Source of the DNA: Fasciolopsis buskii
Lineage: Eukaryota > Platyhelminthes > Trematoda > Plagiorchiida > Fasciolidae
DNA: 64,000 nucleotides
NCBI GenBank assembly: GCA_008360955.1
Contig: LUCM01007795.1
Coordinates: forward strand, 57,878-121,877
Direction of reading: 5' to 3'
A model generated the notes under the pieces. It was not told the DNA's origin and made no database searches. It saw nothing but the letters and a program-made list of their open reading frames with translations. Of the stretch, positions 34,611-47,010 are shown one piece after another. Both the position numbers and the translations under genes were made by a program. Position 1 is the stretch's first letter; every line of letters begins with the position of its first letter.

Positions 34611-37439
34611 CCGTTCAGTTCACAGGCTATTTCAGAAAATGGGATCCTTTCGATTGTTATTCAGTTTTTGCGCTGAGTGTCTGTTCCATTCCTTCTTCTC
34701 ATCAAGGGTGATATTCGATCGTACCCATGAGCATCACTGAGTTAACTTCAGAGCTCGATACCGTGTCTTGTCCGATTAAAGGATAACTGGGCGTGGTACG
34801 AAATCTATTAAAAGCTACCCTTCTTTCGCGGATGCTGGTTATGCCTAGTGGCGTCTGTTTGGCTCATTTCGGTTGTTTCCGTTCAGCATGGTGCATACGA
34901 ATTCGAGCAAAACCGACTGGTTCCCCACTCTCTTTCGCTACCTTTAAAGGCTGGGGAACGAGATATGTCAAAACATGAAATTTCAAAATGGAACTGCAAA
35001 ATCGTTTCACGTTCATTTTTCTTTGCCGTTTGTTTACCTGAGCTAGAGGGGATATGGGGACAAATGTGAACACCCGCACTACCATCATTTAACCAGTCTG
35101 TCCGGAAAGAGAAAGTTTCTCAAGAGTGCTTCATCCAGTTACGTACAGATTTGTGCTGTTTTGTGCTCACCTCCACTCCCGGGATCAACTGAGTTCGTCT
35201 GCAAACCATGCACCGCGTACAGGACCGCTTTTCGAAAATTTAAAACCCTATACTGTTGCTTCAGTGCCTGACAAATAGGAAATTGCAAAAAATTCTCTTA
35301 TTATTATTATTATTGCTGTTTGTGTGAATTATTCCAAAGGGAATCACCATCGCCTGGAGAAGGACTTCGAACCGGCTAAGTGGGAGCTCGAGTTAAACCC
35401 ATTCCACAGAATGGAGTTTGACTTGGACTATGCCGTTGATATCACCTTGCTTAGTAACGATTCACAAAAATTCGACGAGGGCTGAAAGGCTGAGTGAGTA
35501 AGGTATATAGGTACGATATGTGCCTTGAACGTTTTGAACACGAGGTGCTCCTTGAGGACTGACATCAAACTGTACTTCCAATCGCTCTATGTCAAGATCA
35601 GTTATAGGTAGTTAGTAGCTTTAATTAAACTATAAGTCCGACTACAGATAGCGGAAGTGTTCCGGCGGAGCTGGTAACTCAATCGGAAAACTGAGTGGAA
35701 GAATAATTGAGGCAAGTGGGCGGGCTTCCGCTCAGCCACATCCTGACTTGCGGGCAGCTTCCCGTCAGAACCCAAGGATTCGGTTGAGAATCCTAATTGT
35801 TAACCTGCTTGTTGACTGGACGCACCAGTAACACTCGTCCAAAAAACCTAGCACATCATCCGTTGACTAAAAAGGCAGGCGCCTATCTGTAGCATGATGA
35901 TGTGAACCGTACAGCTTAGTTGAGCTTTCGTTCTTAGAAAATCCTATGCTTGCAATTTTTTCAGACCGTCCGATTAAACTCTTCCGAACACGGTAGATTT
36001 GACTGAAATGTAAGCTTCTTAACTTATAATAGAAAATAGTACATTTATTCTAAAGGAACAATGGAATCCAGAAAGTAGCCACCTCTTGATTCCATCCGAG
36101 CTAGTTAAAAGTCATCCGCAAATGGTTCAGTAATTGTCCGCGAATTCAGTAAAGCTTACATGTATCATGCCCAGTAGCTAAACTCTTCATAAGTCTGCGA
36201 AGAGTACTAGCCGCAATGAGTGCACGGACTTGCGTTAGCAGTTTTCGTGGTTCACATGTAACATCTTCAGTCCCAAGAGAATTTGAAACCATCATGTATG
36301 ACCCCAACTAAAGAGTTAACATCACTCGCGTTGCACCAGCTTAGCTACACTGCGTCGAAAAATGTGCGCAAGACCGCAATGTTTATCCATCTAGACTATG
36401 CAAGCATGAAATATCCACCATGTTGTATTCAGTTGACTTTTTGCGACCATAATCTATGCATCTATATCCCCTAGTTTTGGCTATACCAAAGGAAAAATCG
36501 AGAGATCACAAGACATAGGGACGATCGACGAGAAGAAATATTTCATGTGCAAGAATATCAATAGATGTGGCATCAAGAGATATCGTCCAATGTCTGCAGC
36601 GATAGCTTTCTGGGACCTTGTTGTCAAGTCGTCATAAATCTCTCCCTGAAAATGCATCATCAGTAAAGCGTCAATTACCGTTCTACCAACCCACAGACAA
36701 CTGCTTTACTGATATTAACAAATGGCAGGTTCGCATATTCCGCAAACAGTTAAATCATGACCTATGCGTTCATGAACCAAACGTTTCATTCACCCTCACA
36801 TTTACCAGTGACTGATAACATTGCCCACGCTTCATGCCAGTTCGTCGACTAGCCAGCGATCGAGACTTTCATGTCCAATCACACTGGTACATTCAAATGG
36901 ATGAGCAATGTCGAGAGCAAGTGGTCATCTAATTTATTCTTATCATGTATAAGCTGCGAGGTTCCGGTATAATATGAATAGTTCCAATGGTTGTTCGTTG
37001 GGAATACTCACTGGGATATAGACGATCGAGGAATCATTGATCGGGGACAGTCCAAAGAGTTGTGCACTGACGCAACCCAGCACACTAATTCGACCTAGTG
37101 GGACAATCCACTGGTTCCGGTTTTCTCACACACTTTCACCACGTCCAAGACTTACCAAACGGTTCATCTTCCCATCCTTACCGGCTTCGGATCGATCGGA
37201 GGCCACGCGTAATATACGTCCCAGCCAGCACAATCTATCCAAATTCCGTACCCTATTGAGTGAGAGAGTTATACACTCCAGTGCTAACCAAATTCCAAAG
37301 CCTTCTTCGTAATTAGGCTAATTTCGGAGAAGTCATTCAGTAGTAGGGGTCGACTGTTGTGCGCTAGCGGCCCGTGGACTTGCAAATCAGTGACGGATAG
37401 GTGCAACATCATGTGGTGAAGCTGAACAAAACGTCGAGA
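34611..37439. other. No recognisable gene
   Basis: Short frames only. A short (TTA)n run lies near 35299-35314. The 91-codon frame at 37037-37312 plus has no motif or splice support. Confidence 0.4.
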
Positions 37440-37625
37440 GCCTACCCGGCAGCGCAATGGCTAAGGCGTCCGACTCAGAATTGTTCGTCCTTGGGATTGG
37501 CATGCCAGTTTGGGCACGGTGGATATGCACTGCTGATCATTCCTAACAAGGATAAAACAGCTGAATAGTGCTTCCCTGGTTTCTTATTGGTGAGTTGAAC
37601 GGTGATATCACGCGGTGAATCATTT
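37440..37625 (+). mobile_element. SINE-B copy 2
   Basis: Plus copy: GAGCCTACCCGGCAGCGCAA, A-box side TGGCTAAGGCGTCCGACTC (37459-37477), worn B box, body TGCACTGCTGATCATTCCTA, then AGTGCTTCCCTGGTTTCTTA and GATATCACGCGGTGAA. It matches SINE-B copy 1 across its length. The 3' end meets the minus-oriented RTE fragment G with no gap. Confidence 0.8.
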
Positions 37626-38150
37626 CATGAAAACCAAATTCTGTGAAAAACTTGTACCAATACTCTGAAGTCATCGGTGCCGAAACACTGAGTCTCGATA
37701 CTTCTGTCTTCAGCAGCCATGTTTCACAATCGCACATCAGGATCGAGATTACTACTGCTGCTGTTTATTCGACCTTTCATAGGCACCTGGATGTCATACC
37801 GATGCCAAAGATGCTCACTTTGGCAAACCACAATCCGGTGATGTGAATCAGTGATTATTACTCACTCGGTGTACCACCTGGTTAGATATATCCCCCTCGC
37901 CCACATTACAGAACGTTAATGTTTCTTTGAAAGAACAGGATCATGCTTCGAGCCTGTCCAGTGCCATAAAAGTATTTCGCATTTTGGATGACGAAAAACG
38001 TATCCAGACCCTGAATATCCTGACTACCGGCCATGCGGTAGAGAGGCACTTACAACATGTTTGTTCCTTGATTGTGAAGCACGAAATTATCTATAAATGC
38101 AATGTCAGACAGTCACCTGTCTGAATTCACGCCCTGAGAACTCCTCATCG
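37600..38150 (-). mobile_element. RTE-clade LINE fragment G
   Basis: Minus-strand C-terminal RT remnant. From 38150 downward: a block HPKCEILLWHWTGSKHDPVL (about 37945-38005, equivalent to the APSKCKMLLQDW motif), YISPGGTPSE (near 37880), SEHLWHRYDIQVPMKGRINS (near 37790; equivalent to the LRHLWRRxDIRLSIKGRVY block), and CDCETWLLKTEVSRLSVS (37680-37735; equivalent to YGCETWPLRxED). Frames change between blocks. The plus-strand open frame at 37912-38124, which looks like an exon with a good acceptor, is antisense to this fragment. Confidence 0.82.
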
Positions 38151-38499
38151 TTGTTTGTTATGACTACGCCTGGATTTATTATCCTAAGGTGGCAGTAACC
38201 CTTTTGGCTAATTCTGTTCGATCTTAAAATCCAGTTCTTGTAGCTGACAAGTACCATATTACTCCCGGGCTATCTGAAATGCTGGATGTATGGAGAGTTT
38301 TTCATAGAATAATTCATGCGACTGATTATTTGATGAACTTGACCTTTCGTTAAGACGAAGTTGACCGAGGAAGGCCCCAGTGATGCATGCCTGCTCCAAG
38401 CGATCGCATTAGTTTGACTGTGTAAATGCTGCAGACACTCAACACGTGAACAAACATCGGGCCACGCTGGTTTTCTTCGTTCATGCATTGCAGCCGCGC

Positions 38500-38695
38500 A
38501 GTACATCTTTTATCATTTACTTCCTTTATTAATGAAATAACAATGTACATTTTTTCAGGAAGGGGGGCAGCTAACAAAGGGCTGCCAAATGGGGAAGATG
38601 ACCGGCGGCGGGAGGATTCAAACCCGCGACCTTCACGCCCAAACGTCACGACCTTATCTGCTTGGACACCGCCTCCACTCCCCGGACCACTTTGT
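38500..38695 (-). mobile_element. SINE-A copy 7 (best minus-oriented copy)
   Basis: Tail complement CATCTTTTATCATTTACTTC, then AATAACAATGTACATTTTTT, GC-rich AGGAAGGGGGGCAGC, central AAAGGGCTGCCAAATGGGGA, B box complement GGGAGGATTCAAACCCGCGA (38610-38629) and A-box side GACCTTATCTGCTTGGACAC. Nearly full length. Confidence 0.9.
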
Positions 38696-39879
38696 AAGCC
38701 AGAATATCAAGCTGCAAAAAGTTATCTCTAGTATCCCTTAAATGCCATGCTTTAGGACACCGGCAGGATGGCGCCAGGGTACCTTCAAGTGGGATGGATA
38801 GTCCCGTTAACATTTGCTCCTCACAATGTGATTTGTTCTACGGTTTAATGGGAAGTAAGTGCATTTTCGTTCATTCAAACAAGCTTAGATCTGCTAGGTA
38901 ACTCTCCATAAACTAAGCCTTTCGTCTGGTCTGAGCCTAGAACTTGTTAGCTAGTTTACAGTAATACAAAATCAACTAGATTTATATCACACTTCTTTTT
39001 CTGTTCTCAGCATTGAATTGCCCACGTTGTCATTGATATCAGTCGTTTACAAGCAAACTGGAAACTAAGTTTAAGAAATGAATTTTAAAGCTCCCCATAA
39101 ACTCTCGCATACGCCTCAGAACAGAAATTCAAAAGACATTCAACTTATACAACGCCTTGTAGGTGCTCAACCTCGTTTCAAACGTTTGTGAGAGAAGTAT
39201 GAAGAGCAGGGGGCGGGACGCCCTGACCTTGAGCCACGCTGTATTCTAATGTATGTAACGGCTGACGAACTGGATAGAAAATTGGGAGTTTGCAGAAAAC
39301 AGAAAGGTGACTGTAATGAACGGCAAATCAATTACTGAGAACATCAACTGTGTGGATTATATTTATAGGGTGATGTCAGGGTATTACTAATGGAAAAGAC
39401 AGTCTTACGATGCTTTCGCTATCCTCATAGGAAGTTTTCCAAATTCTAACACTCCTGTTGAGCACTGGTCATTGATTCAGAAGAAAAGGGTCTTGTATGG
39501 ATGTTATCATTCAGAAAACGAAGTAATTTATTGAACACAATTCAGTGTCAACGTAACAAACAAATGATGAAAAATGGGTTTTTCAGAATAATATGGGGTG
39601 CAACGGATAATTCATGGGATAAAAATAATCACGACTGACCACATACTACCTGAATCACAAAGTAGCAAGTTTCATTGAAACAAAAAATAACCTGATGGCG
39701 CATGGGATGAAGAACACGTTCGTCATGTTCAAACAAATTTTTCTGTTTTCACCGTAAGCATTTGTTGATTTTGTTCGCCGTTTTCGGATTATTTTTACGG
39801 GGGATGAGTTCCACAGACAGGCCATTGGGAATTCACACAGCTGACTTTGCTTCCGAGCAATATCGCTCAGCACATCAAA
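38696..39879. other. No recognisable gene
   Basis: No frame above about 60 codons outside the start of the neighbouring RTE element (its 3' end may reach 39655). No tandem repeats seen. Confidence 0.4.
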
Positions 39880-42620
39880 CCAACAAGAATCCTCATCCCT
39901 TGGACCCCAACCAGGAAATAACGTAGCTCCAACAGAGGCAAAATCCGAAACTAAATTCTTCAAACCTATATGCTAAGCAACAGCCTGATTGCCACATCGC
40001 TTTTTCCAGTCTAGCCCAGCAATCGCAAAATGAGCACGAAAAGTTAGACGATGGGCAGGCATACACAATACGTGTCCAAGCCACTGAAGATGACGCACAG
40101 CGATTATCTCAGTCAGCGGACAACTATCTGCACCCAACGCATGACCGTGCACCTCGTCTTTGTTCACCCGATGTTCCAACCAAATACAAATGTCGCAGAT
40201 TAGAGAAAGTTATTTTGCTTTTTGCAATTCGTGATGAGGCCCCCCTAACACCTCCACTAGACGCGATCAGGCTCCCGAGACACTTGAAGCCTTTGACTAC
40301 CTCCAACTGATCACCACAAAGGGTGAGTGTGGGCACATGCTCCAGTCAGTCTTGAAGAAGCACTGCTTTTTCAAGATGCAAAGCACGTACCGTACCTAGA
40401 TTCCTCAATCGACAAGTCGTCTAACGCAGGTTGAACTGTCTGTGCATTGTCACTTATCAAGGCGACATCATCGGTATACTCAAAGTCAAAACTCTGTTCA
40501 TTGGCAGGAGTTCAAATCCGCTGTCTAAAAGACCCTTCAAACCGTCCTGTAGAACATCCTTTATGAAAAAGTTGAGTAGAGATGAGAATATAGGACAGCC
40601 TTGTCGTACTCCACTGGAGACGACGAAGAGTGGCGAAAGCGGGCCATAATCCCTAGCCCGGCCCGAGGTAAGACGACACAACTCTTTGAAGACTGACACA
40701 TGCTCCTCAGGTGCTTCATTCTTCAGCAGACAGTTCTATAGTGCAGACCTATTGACATAGTCAAAAGTTGCTCGTATGGTTAGGAACTCGATGATCGTTG
40801 GCCTTTGAAAAGTAAAACGGTACTCTGCCAACTATAGAAGGTTGAAAATTTGATTGATACAACCACGGCTGACGCAGAACCCGGCCTGTTCCTTGCAGAT
40901 TTTCCCTTCACTCGTTCCCTACGATCTGCGAAGAAGGTAACTCTGGCCTGTTTGGGATTAGGCTACTACTCATATGGTCAGCAAAAACACCCCCAAGCTA
41001 TTTTTAAAGATGGGCACAACGATCGACTCCCCCACGAGGAAGGGAATACCTCGGAGTATCAGATCTTTAAGAACAAAACTTGAAGTGCTCTGACCTGTTC
41101 TATTCTCGATCCTTAGATAGAGCCAGAAAAAAGCCATAGGACTCCGGAGGCACTTTCACTCCCTAAAGCCCGGATTTCTGTAAGGATTTCCACCTCAGTA
41201 GGTGGATTTATTGTAGCAGGCCACCGGAGGCTTGCCGGAATAGCTGCGGGAAGCGCTGATGCTGGGGACCAGATGAACTGTGCCTGAAAGTGCTCCGCCC
41301 GACGTTCAAGACAACGCTGCTAGTCGCTAATAAACGAACCGTCAACGCCAAAGATCGCTTCGCTCACACCCATTGCTTTCTTACCGATAGCTTGGATGAG
41401 GTGAGACAGTTTGCGGGACTTTCCCATGCCAGCAGCATGTTCCATCCACAAAGCTGGATTAGATCATCAGATCTCCTCGCGTTTATTCAAAGTCTCGTTA
41501 CAGGCCTTGCTTCATTATACTCACTACCAGTCGAGATGGACTGGCCTGCTTCAAGAAGGCGCAGAGACTGGTTAGAAATTCAGGGTGTCACAGCGCAATG
41601 GATCAAATCACAACTCACTATGACAAGCGATCAGCGATCAGTGACAGTTGGAGTTAGGATAGTCGTAGCTTTTCAGCGAGTCTACTTCGAAACATTGAGA
41701 GACGTGTCTGATCAGATAGCTTGTTGCAATCTGATCGACGCTGCGCCACGCTTTTTGCGCTCCCACTAATTCACATGGACAACTTAGTACACAATAACGT
41801 GCGATCAGAATCGACCACGGTTATGTAGACAATCCTACATTTGTAGCCAATAGGGATGTGATCGACTTGGGTCCATCGCTGACTCGAAGAGGGCGGACGC
41901 CAGGTGGCATGCCGGGAATTTGAACGTCTAAAGCCCGCAATGGTTAGAAATAATTGACGGTCTGAGCAAAAATCCAACAACCGTCCTCTACTTTCAGAAT
42001 GACAGGAGTCGCAACCAAAGGAGCCTCCTAGACGAGCCCCATTCGAGGACAGATGACCTAATCCAGCATTCGTTTACCCTGTCCGAATCGCAATGTCACC
42101 CCGTATTGCTGTGTTTAAGAGGTCGTGCAGCTTCTGATAGAAAGTATCTTTGACTGCATCTGGGCTGCAATCCATTGGCGCATGCGCTGAGACAACAAAT
42201 TAGTTGTGTCTGTCAGAGAAACGGCTGTTTAATTTGGACGAACTTTTAGGTCTCACTGCGCATAGTTGGCTGTCGACTGGGATCCAGTGACATAGTACAA
42301 CCTCAGCTCTCTCAAGGAGAACCACAATGACTACAGCAAACACATAAGCCAGACAAAGTGACGAATAACTCTGGTTGCCAACTCAGACGTGCTTTAGGAT
42401 GCCGTTCTTTCGCAATCTCCATGAACAGCAGTGACCTGTTAACCAGGACTTCCTGCTACTTGATCAAATAGGTTCATGTTGCCTCCTATCAAGCTGTTTG
42501 TAGCACCGAATACTTTCAAAATTCCGTATGCGACTTTTATATACAGGCCGTTTTAAATCGTAACGTAAACGCACTCAGTACCCGTTCTGTCTCTATCGGA
42601 CAGTCCGTCCATCAGAACCG
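39880..42620 (-). mobile_element. RTE-clade LINE element C (most complete copy, endonuclease plus RT)
   Basis: Minus-strand element with both enzymatic domains in order. Endonuclease (AP-like): VVSAHAPMDCSPDAVKDTF (near 42170), a stop inside the GDxN motif region, RLLDFCSDRQLFLTIAGFRR, ATWRPPSSSQRWTQVDHI, then DSDRTLLCTKL, where the family's catalytic SDH is changed to SDR. Linker: CLERRAEHFQAQF (41270-41310) and PPTEVEILTEIRAL. RT: FQRPTIIEFLTIRATFDYVN (40760-40820), SSGVRQGCPIFSSLLNFF, FEYTDDVALISDN (catalytic YxDD kept as YTDD, in a shifted frame), LEVVKGFKCLGSLIA, LQWLGHVLCMPAHRL and LFPGWGPRDEDSCWFDVL as the C-terminal block. It is closer to the family consensus than the other five copies but has many frameshifts and stops. 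The 5' end is imprecise (about 42400-42650). Confidence 0.92.
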
Positions 42621-45182
42621 TCCTACGTAAATCCCGAGGCATTTACTGGCGTTGATTCTCTGAAATAACTAGAGTTTATTATCGATAAAAATTTGAAGTT
42701 GACTTCTTGAATTCACACGTGTGTTAATAATCTTTCAGAATTGTCATTTCAAATCCGAAGACTTCGGCGTCACAAAGGAATGCACAACATTGTCTGGTAC
42801 TTTGCTCCCCCTATTTCCGTAGGTTTATTAAGGGAAACTTCAAAGTTCTACACTGGGCACAATCAATTATTAGCCGTGTGTCTTTTATGCTACTACTAAA
42901 CGAGTTGTCCGCTAAACTGTGTGATCACACATAAAACGTTTACTCACCAAGCATCCCAAGAGCGATGATCACTCATACTATCGCCCACGTAATTTCAATC
43001 TGCAGTCTGCATCTCCTTCCACGCCTGCTAGAATCATTATCTAGGGAAACTTCTCTGTGCCTTGTTTAGCATGGATGCTGACAAATTGGAACCATGTTTA
43101 ATTTGAACGCCCACTTGATGAGTTCTACTTTACCTAGTCGTTTTTGTTTCTACTTTCGTGATGATGAGTGTAACTGATTTTTGTTTTTATTTTTGTTTCT
43201 TTTGGGTCACAAGTGGATATTCTTGTACGCAAACTTTTGTGCAGTACAACACAAAGCTAGCGTAATGCTATGTTTCATTTGAGTCCAGTCATGGATCACT
43301 CGTGATGTTGGGAGAAACACAAAATTTTAGTATATCGTAACCTAATGAATTTTGGTACCACCAAATTTTTTTGGTAATATACAGTCTAAGCCCAAATACA
43401 AATTGCTACAATTTGGTACGATGGCTGTACTTATCCGCCTGGCATCACTGGGAATACTGCATCAACTCATTCTAATCGCATAAAGTCCACAAGAAAAGAG
43501 CGAAACCCGGCCATCTTGTGATACCACTTCGGTGTAATAACAACGCCAAGAAAAGTAGTGGCACCCTCTTTTGATTTGTGGAAATTTTACACTCCTGGTC
43601 GATTTGCAAAGATCACACGCACCTAAGGTAACAAACCGTCGTCACTTCGCGTCACACTACAAAAAGACCAAAAGGAGTAGTTGCTATAGGACAGATATTA
43701 GACTGAAACTGCAACGAGCACAGGGTCAGGGCTCATTCCAGATTGGTTGCAACAGTCCAGACCTGAAACGTGAAAAGTGAATCATCCAGCGACAACAATT
43801 ACACAATCAGAATCAAGATAGTGACACACGACTAGTCGATTTCATAACGTGTCTTTTATTTACTTTGTTGGAAGGATTTTAGAAGGAATCAATAGACAAA
43901 CAGCCAGAATGGTAACAGGATCATCTCCTCGGTCATTCGTATTCCCAAATACTATCGACCAGTAGTAGTTTTTTTGCTATTTTAGCCTTTAATCTGCTGA
44001 GCGAAAGCAATCATTTGTTTATGGTAAATTGGCAATATCAAACCCAATCTGCCTAGTCATTTTCTTACGCCTCCCGGAAAAAGTGAAGTTACTTTGATCG
44101 CAATAATTATCGCTTTGTTGCTGGCCAATAAAATGCCTCAGCGATTTTGTGCAGTTTACGAAAAATACTTTCTTTATTGTGTCCGCACACCATTCACTGG
44201 ATCACGGCATATAGACTAAATTAATGGAAATAAGACCAAGCGATTTGGGGGTAAACTTTAATAAAGAGGGTAATTTAGAATGTAATTTGGATTTTAGCTA
44301 TACACGAACACAAGACATGGGGAGGAATCTAGCTCAGTTGTGCTTGAGTTAATATTTTCATTAAAGATTCCCTGTTAAATTGGAGAAACCAAAACCGCAG
44401 GCAGATTGAGCTATTCGTCTCTGTAGCGACCGGAATTGGTTTATCGTCGTCATCACCGTCATCGTCATCTTCGACAGAACCTTGTTTAATCTTGAGACTT
44501 TATCTGATCGTCTTTTAGATCGGAAATTTACCACAGAACTGAATGGCACTTGGATTCATTGTTATCCAACTGATACTGCCCCAGACAGCCTAGTCAATTT
44601 GCAACTAGAAGGCGTAGACCAAAGTCATGTTTAGACAAAAAAAAGCTTTTAAAATTGTACACAAAGGATGAATGAACGTCTGTTGCGAATTCTTCGGCCG
44701 CCGGGTTTTCCGCAAAGCAACATGTTGACCAAACTTTGTTCCCCTCAGTTGCGGCTTCAGCATTTCCATTTGATAAGTCACTTTCAACACTATGGTGGCT
44801 CAAACTCTCCGGTGACTATTTCATTCACAGTCAAGTCAGTGTTGAAAAACTCCGACATACGATACAAAGTGACTCCCAGACAGTAGTAGAGAAGCAGACA
44901 AGGGAAAAGGTTTATTTAAGTTCCATTGACAACCTCGCAAGTTAAATACCGTGTTATTACGGTACCACAAAACGGCATGTCAGCCTGACTAACGCGGCTG
45001 ACTAACTGGCAATGTCGATCTCTCTCTCTACTTTGCGTCGTTACCGGGTGGAGTCGAAGTGGTTTTTGTCTGACTGCGATATGCTAAAAGAACAGAGGGC
45101 ATCTTGACCGGATTTGAAAAATCGCACCAGGTAAACATGACATTTGCATGCAACGTGCTGGTTAGAGATTGTCCTCATTCGC

Positions 45183-45212
45183 TTTCTCTCTCTCTCTGTC
45201 TCTGTCTCTCTA
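45183..45212. repeat. (TC)n microsatellite, imperfect
   Basis: TCTC repeats broken by TG at two positions. Confidence 0.85.
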
Positions 45213-45377
45213 GTTATCCTTTCCCATCCACACTGTTAGTTCATGAACTCCCCAGCATGAAACAAACTGAAACAGTAGCCCTAGGCAACACCCGCACCCC
45301 GGCGTCTAATCCCGGTCAGGAACCGGTTGTCGTTCGTCTGGTTTTGGCGCCCGCGTGACTCGGCTTGTAACTATAGT

Positions 45378-45423
45378 GGATGATGATGACGATGATGATG
45401 TTGATGAGGAGGATGATGATGAT
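45378..45423. repeat. (GAT)n microsatellite, imperfect
   Basis: About 15 triplets, mostly GAT with GAC, GTT and GAG interruptions. Confidence 0.9.
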
Positions 45424-46184
45424 TGTTTGCAAATGTCGGAAGCGGTCATCTGACTGGAGGTATAAATGCTGCAGAAAGGCAGAAACACAGATACATATGT
45501 GCACGGGCCAGAATATATGCACCAGTTTGTAAATCTCCCGGGGCAGTGTAGTGCGCTGATATCACCGTCGCGTAGTCGTAAACTGATGTAATCGAATCGT
45601 GGAACCACTGGTTACACCATGGTCTTGGTTATGCTCACGTCCGTGAGAATAAGGTAACAAAAACTCGATCAAACATTACAAACGGACTGTTAATTAGCCA
45701 AGAAAAACAGGAAATAAGACTGTCAACTTGTTATTGGCAAAGGTGGTGACACTTTCTTTCCAAGAGGTGACATGTTTTCTACTGTACCATATTGGCTTAA
45801 ATATTCTTGTTCAATAATAGATCTTTGTTTGCATTGTACTTTTTCCACATGGTTCTTGGGCAGCACAACTTGACGTTGGCACAACGGAAGACATCCGAAT
45901 CAACCGTAACCCAGTGCGACAACGTGCCAACGGTGCTTTGCGTGGGGAAGAATCTCGATTAGAATTCTTCAACTACGGATATGAAACGTGAAGGCTCAAG
46001 CAAGTTGGAGAGTAGGATAGGGTTTTTGAATTCAACTTATAGTCTCAGGCTAGTATTATTTCATCCAGTTCGGTCGGGATCATAAAGAAGGACGAAAATA
46101 CTGAATCAGATAGGGGAAGGAAAGAGAAATAATTCACTCAGTCCACTACGCATGCCATCTCTTTTATTTTTCTCTAGGCGTAAT

Positions 46185-46292
46185 CGACGGTTCGTCGGGA
46201 TCTAGGATTATTCTTCGGGCTTCGTATTAACCAGCTGTCCAAACCGAACTAGAGGGTAGTTACAGGAGACCCTACCCCGAACCGTCGATCAA
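46185..46292. repeat. Small inverted repeat
   Basis: CGACGGTTCGTCGGG near 46186 and CCCCGAACCGTCG near 46274 are inverted copies (11-13 matching bases) about 75 bases apart. It could form a stem-loop. No associated gene is seen. Confidence 0.55.
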
Positions 46293-46957
46293 ATGGTCTA
46301 ACTCACAAGAATGTAAGACTAACTGAAGGGGACCGGTTACTGATTGTTCAGTTCATACTCCCTTTGGACGGAAGTAGACTGCCTGTGCGCCTAGTAAGCC
46401 TGTTTGCCACGGATGTCAGTGAGCTTAGTGCCGTATGCTTTGTACATCACCCTTGGGGGATTCGGACTCGGGCTTTGACAATCTACCTCAGACCCGGTGG
46501 AAGCTGCCGGGGTTTGCCTTGGCCGTCGCATTTTCTTGAAAACTCCGCTACGGAAAGACAGTGTGTAGGACTTCCTGAACAGAAGCCATCTGAGAAGACT
46601 TGGAGAGACGTTCGGGACGATTAGCCTGTTTGAATCCTGAAGCAGCAACCTCTAACCTTGCTGAGGCATTCGGAGACAGCCTTATAGAGGGACGCAGGAT
46701 AGGAGGTGCTGGTCTTAATGGGCCTTCAAACGGATTCGCTGTTTCTTTCGCCAAGGAAGTCATAATAAAGTGGAATTTCCGGTTGCCGGACCAGTTAAAA
46801 GCTCCAGGAGTTTCTTAATTTTTCTTCGCGCTGATTGAAAAGAACGTGAATGAGCCTACTTTTTATCGGTTTTCAGTGAGCTACTAATGACCTGACACGC
46901 TCCTCAGGTCCCGTGACCAAAGTCTCGAGGTGAGACAATGTTAGGCAGTACTCTTGA

Positions 46958-47010
46958 TCGATCCTTTTATCTTTTACTCCTTTCATTTATTCTGAGATCA
47001 GCGCAGTACT
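46958..47010 (-). repeat. Possible SINE-A tail fragment
   Basis: CCTTTTATCTTTTACTCCTT followed by TCATTTATTCTGAGATCAG resembles the tail complement of SINE-A (TTTTATCTTTTACTTCCTTT, then TATTAATGAAATAAC). No central domain follows, so this is tentative. Confidence 0.3.

Noticed and set aside
37912..38124. Plus-strand frame of 70 codons with a strong acceptor (CCCACATTACAG) that looks like a terminal exon
   Set aside because: The opposite strand carries RTE fragment G motifs (HPKCEILLWHWTG, YISPGGTPSE) across the same bases. The open plus frame is antisense to an RT remnant.
41290..41769. 159-codon plus-strand frame
   Set aside because: It lies antisense to the linker between endonuclease and RT of RTE element C, whose minus-strand reading (CLERRAEHFQAQF) is recognisable.
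46364..46820. Overlapping frames on both strands in a GC-richer stretch, considered as a gene
   Set aside because: Frames on both strands are equally open and lack motifs, splice pairs or repeat partners. Attributed to composition.
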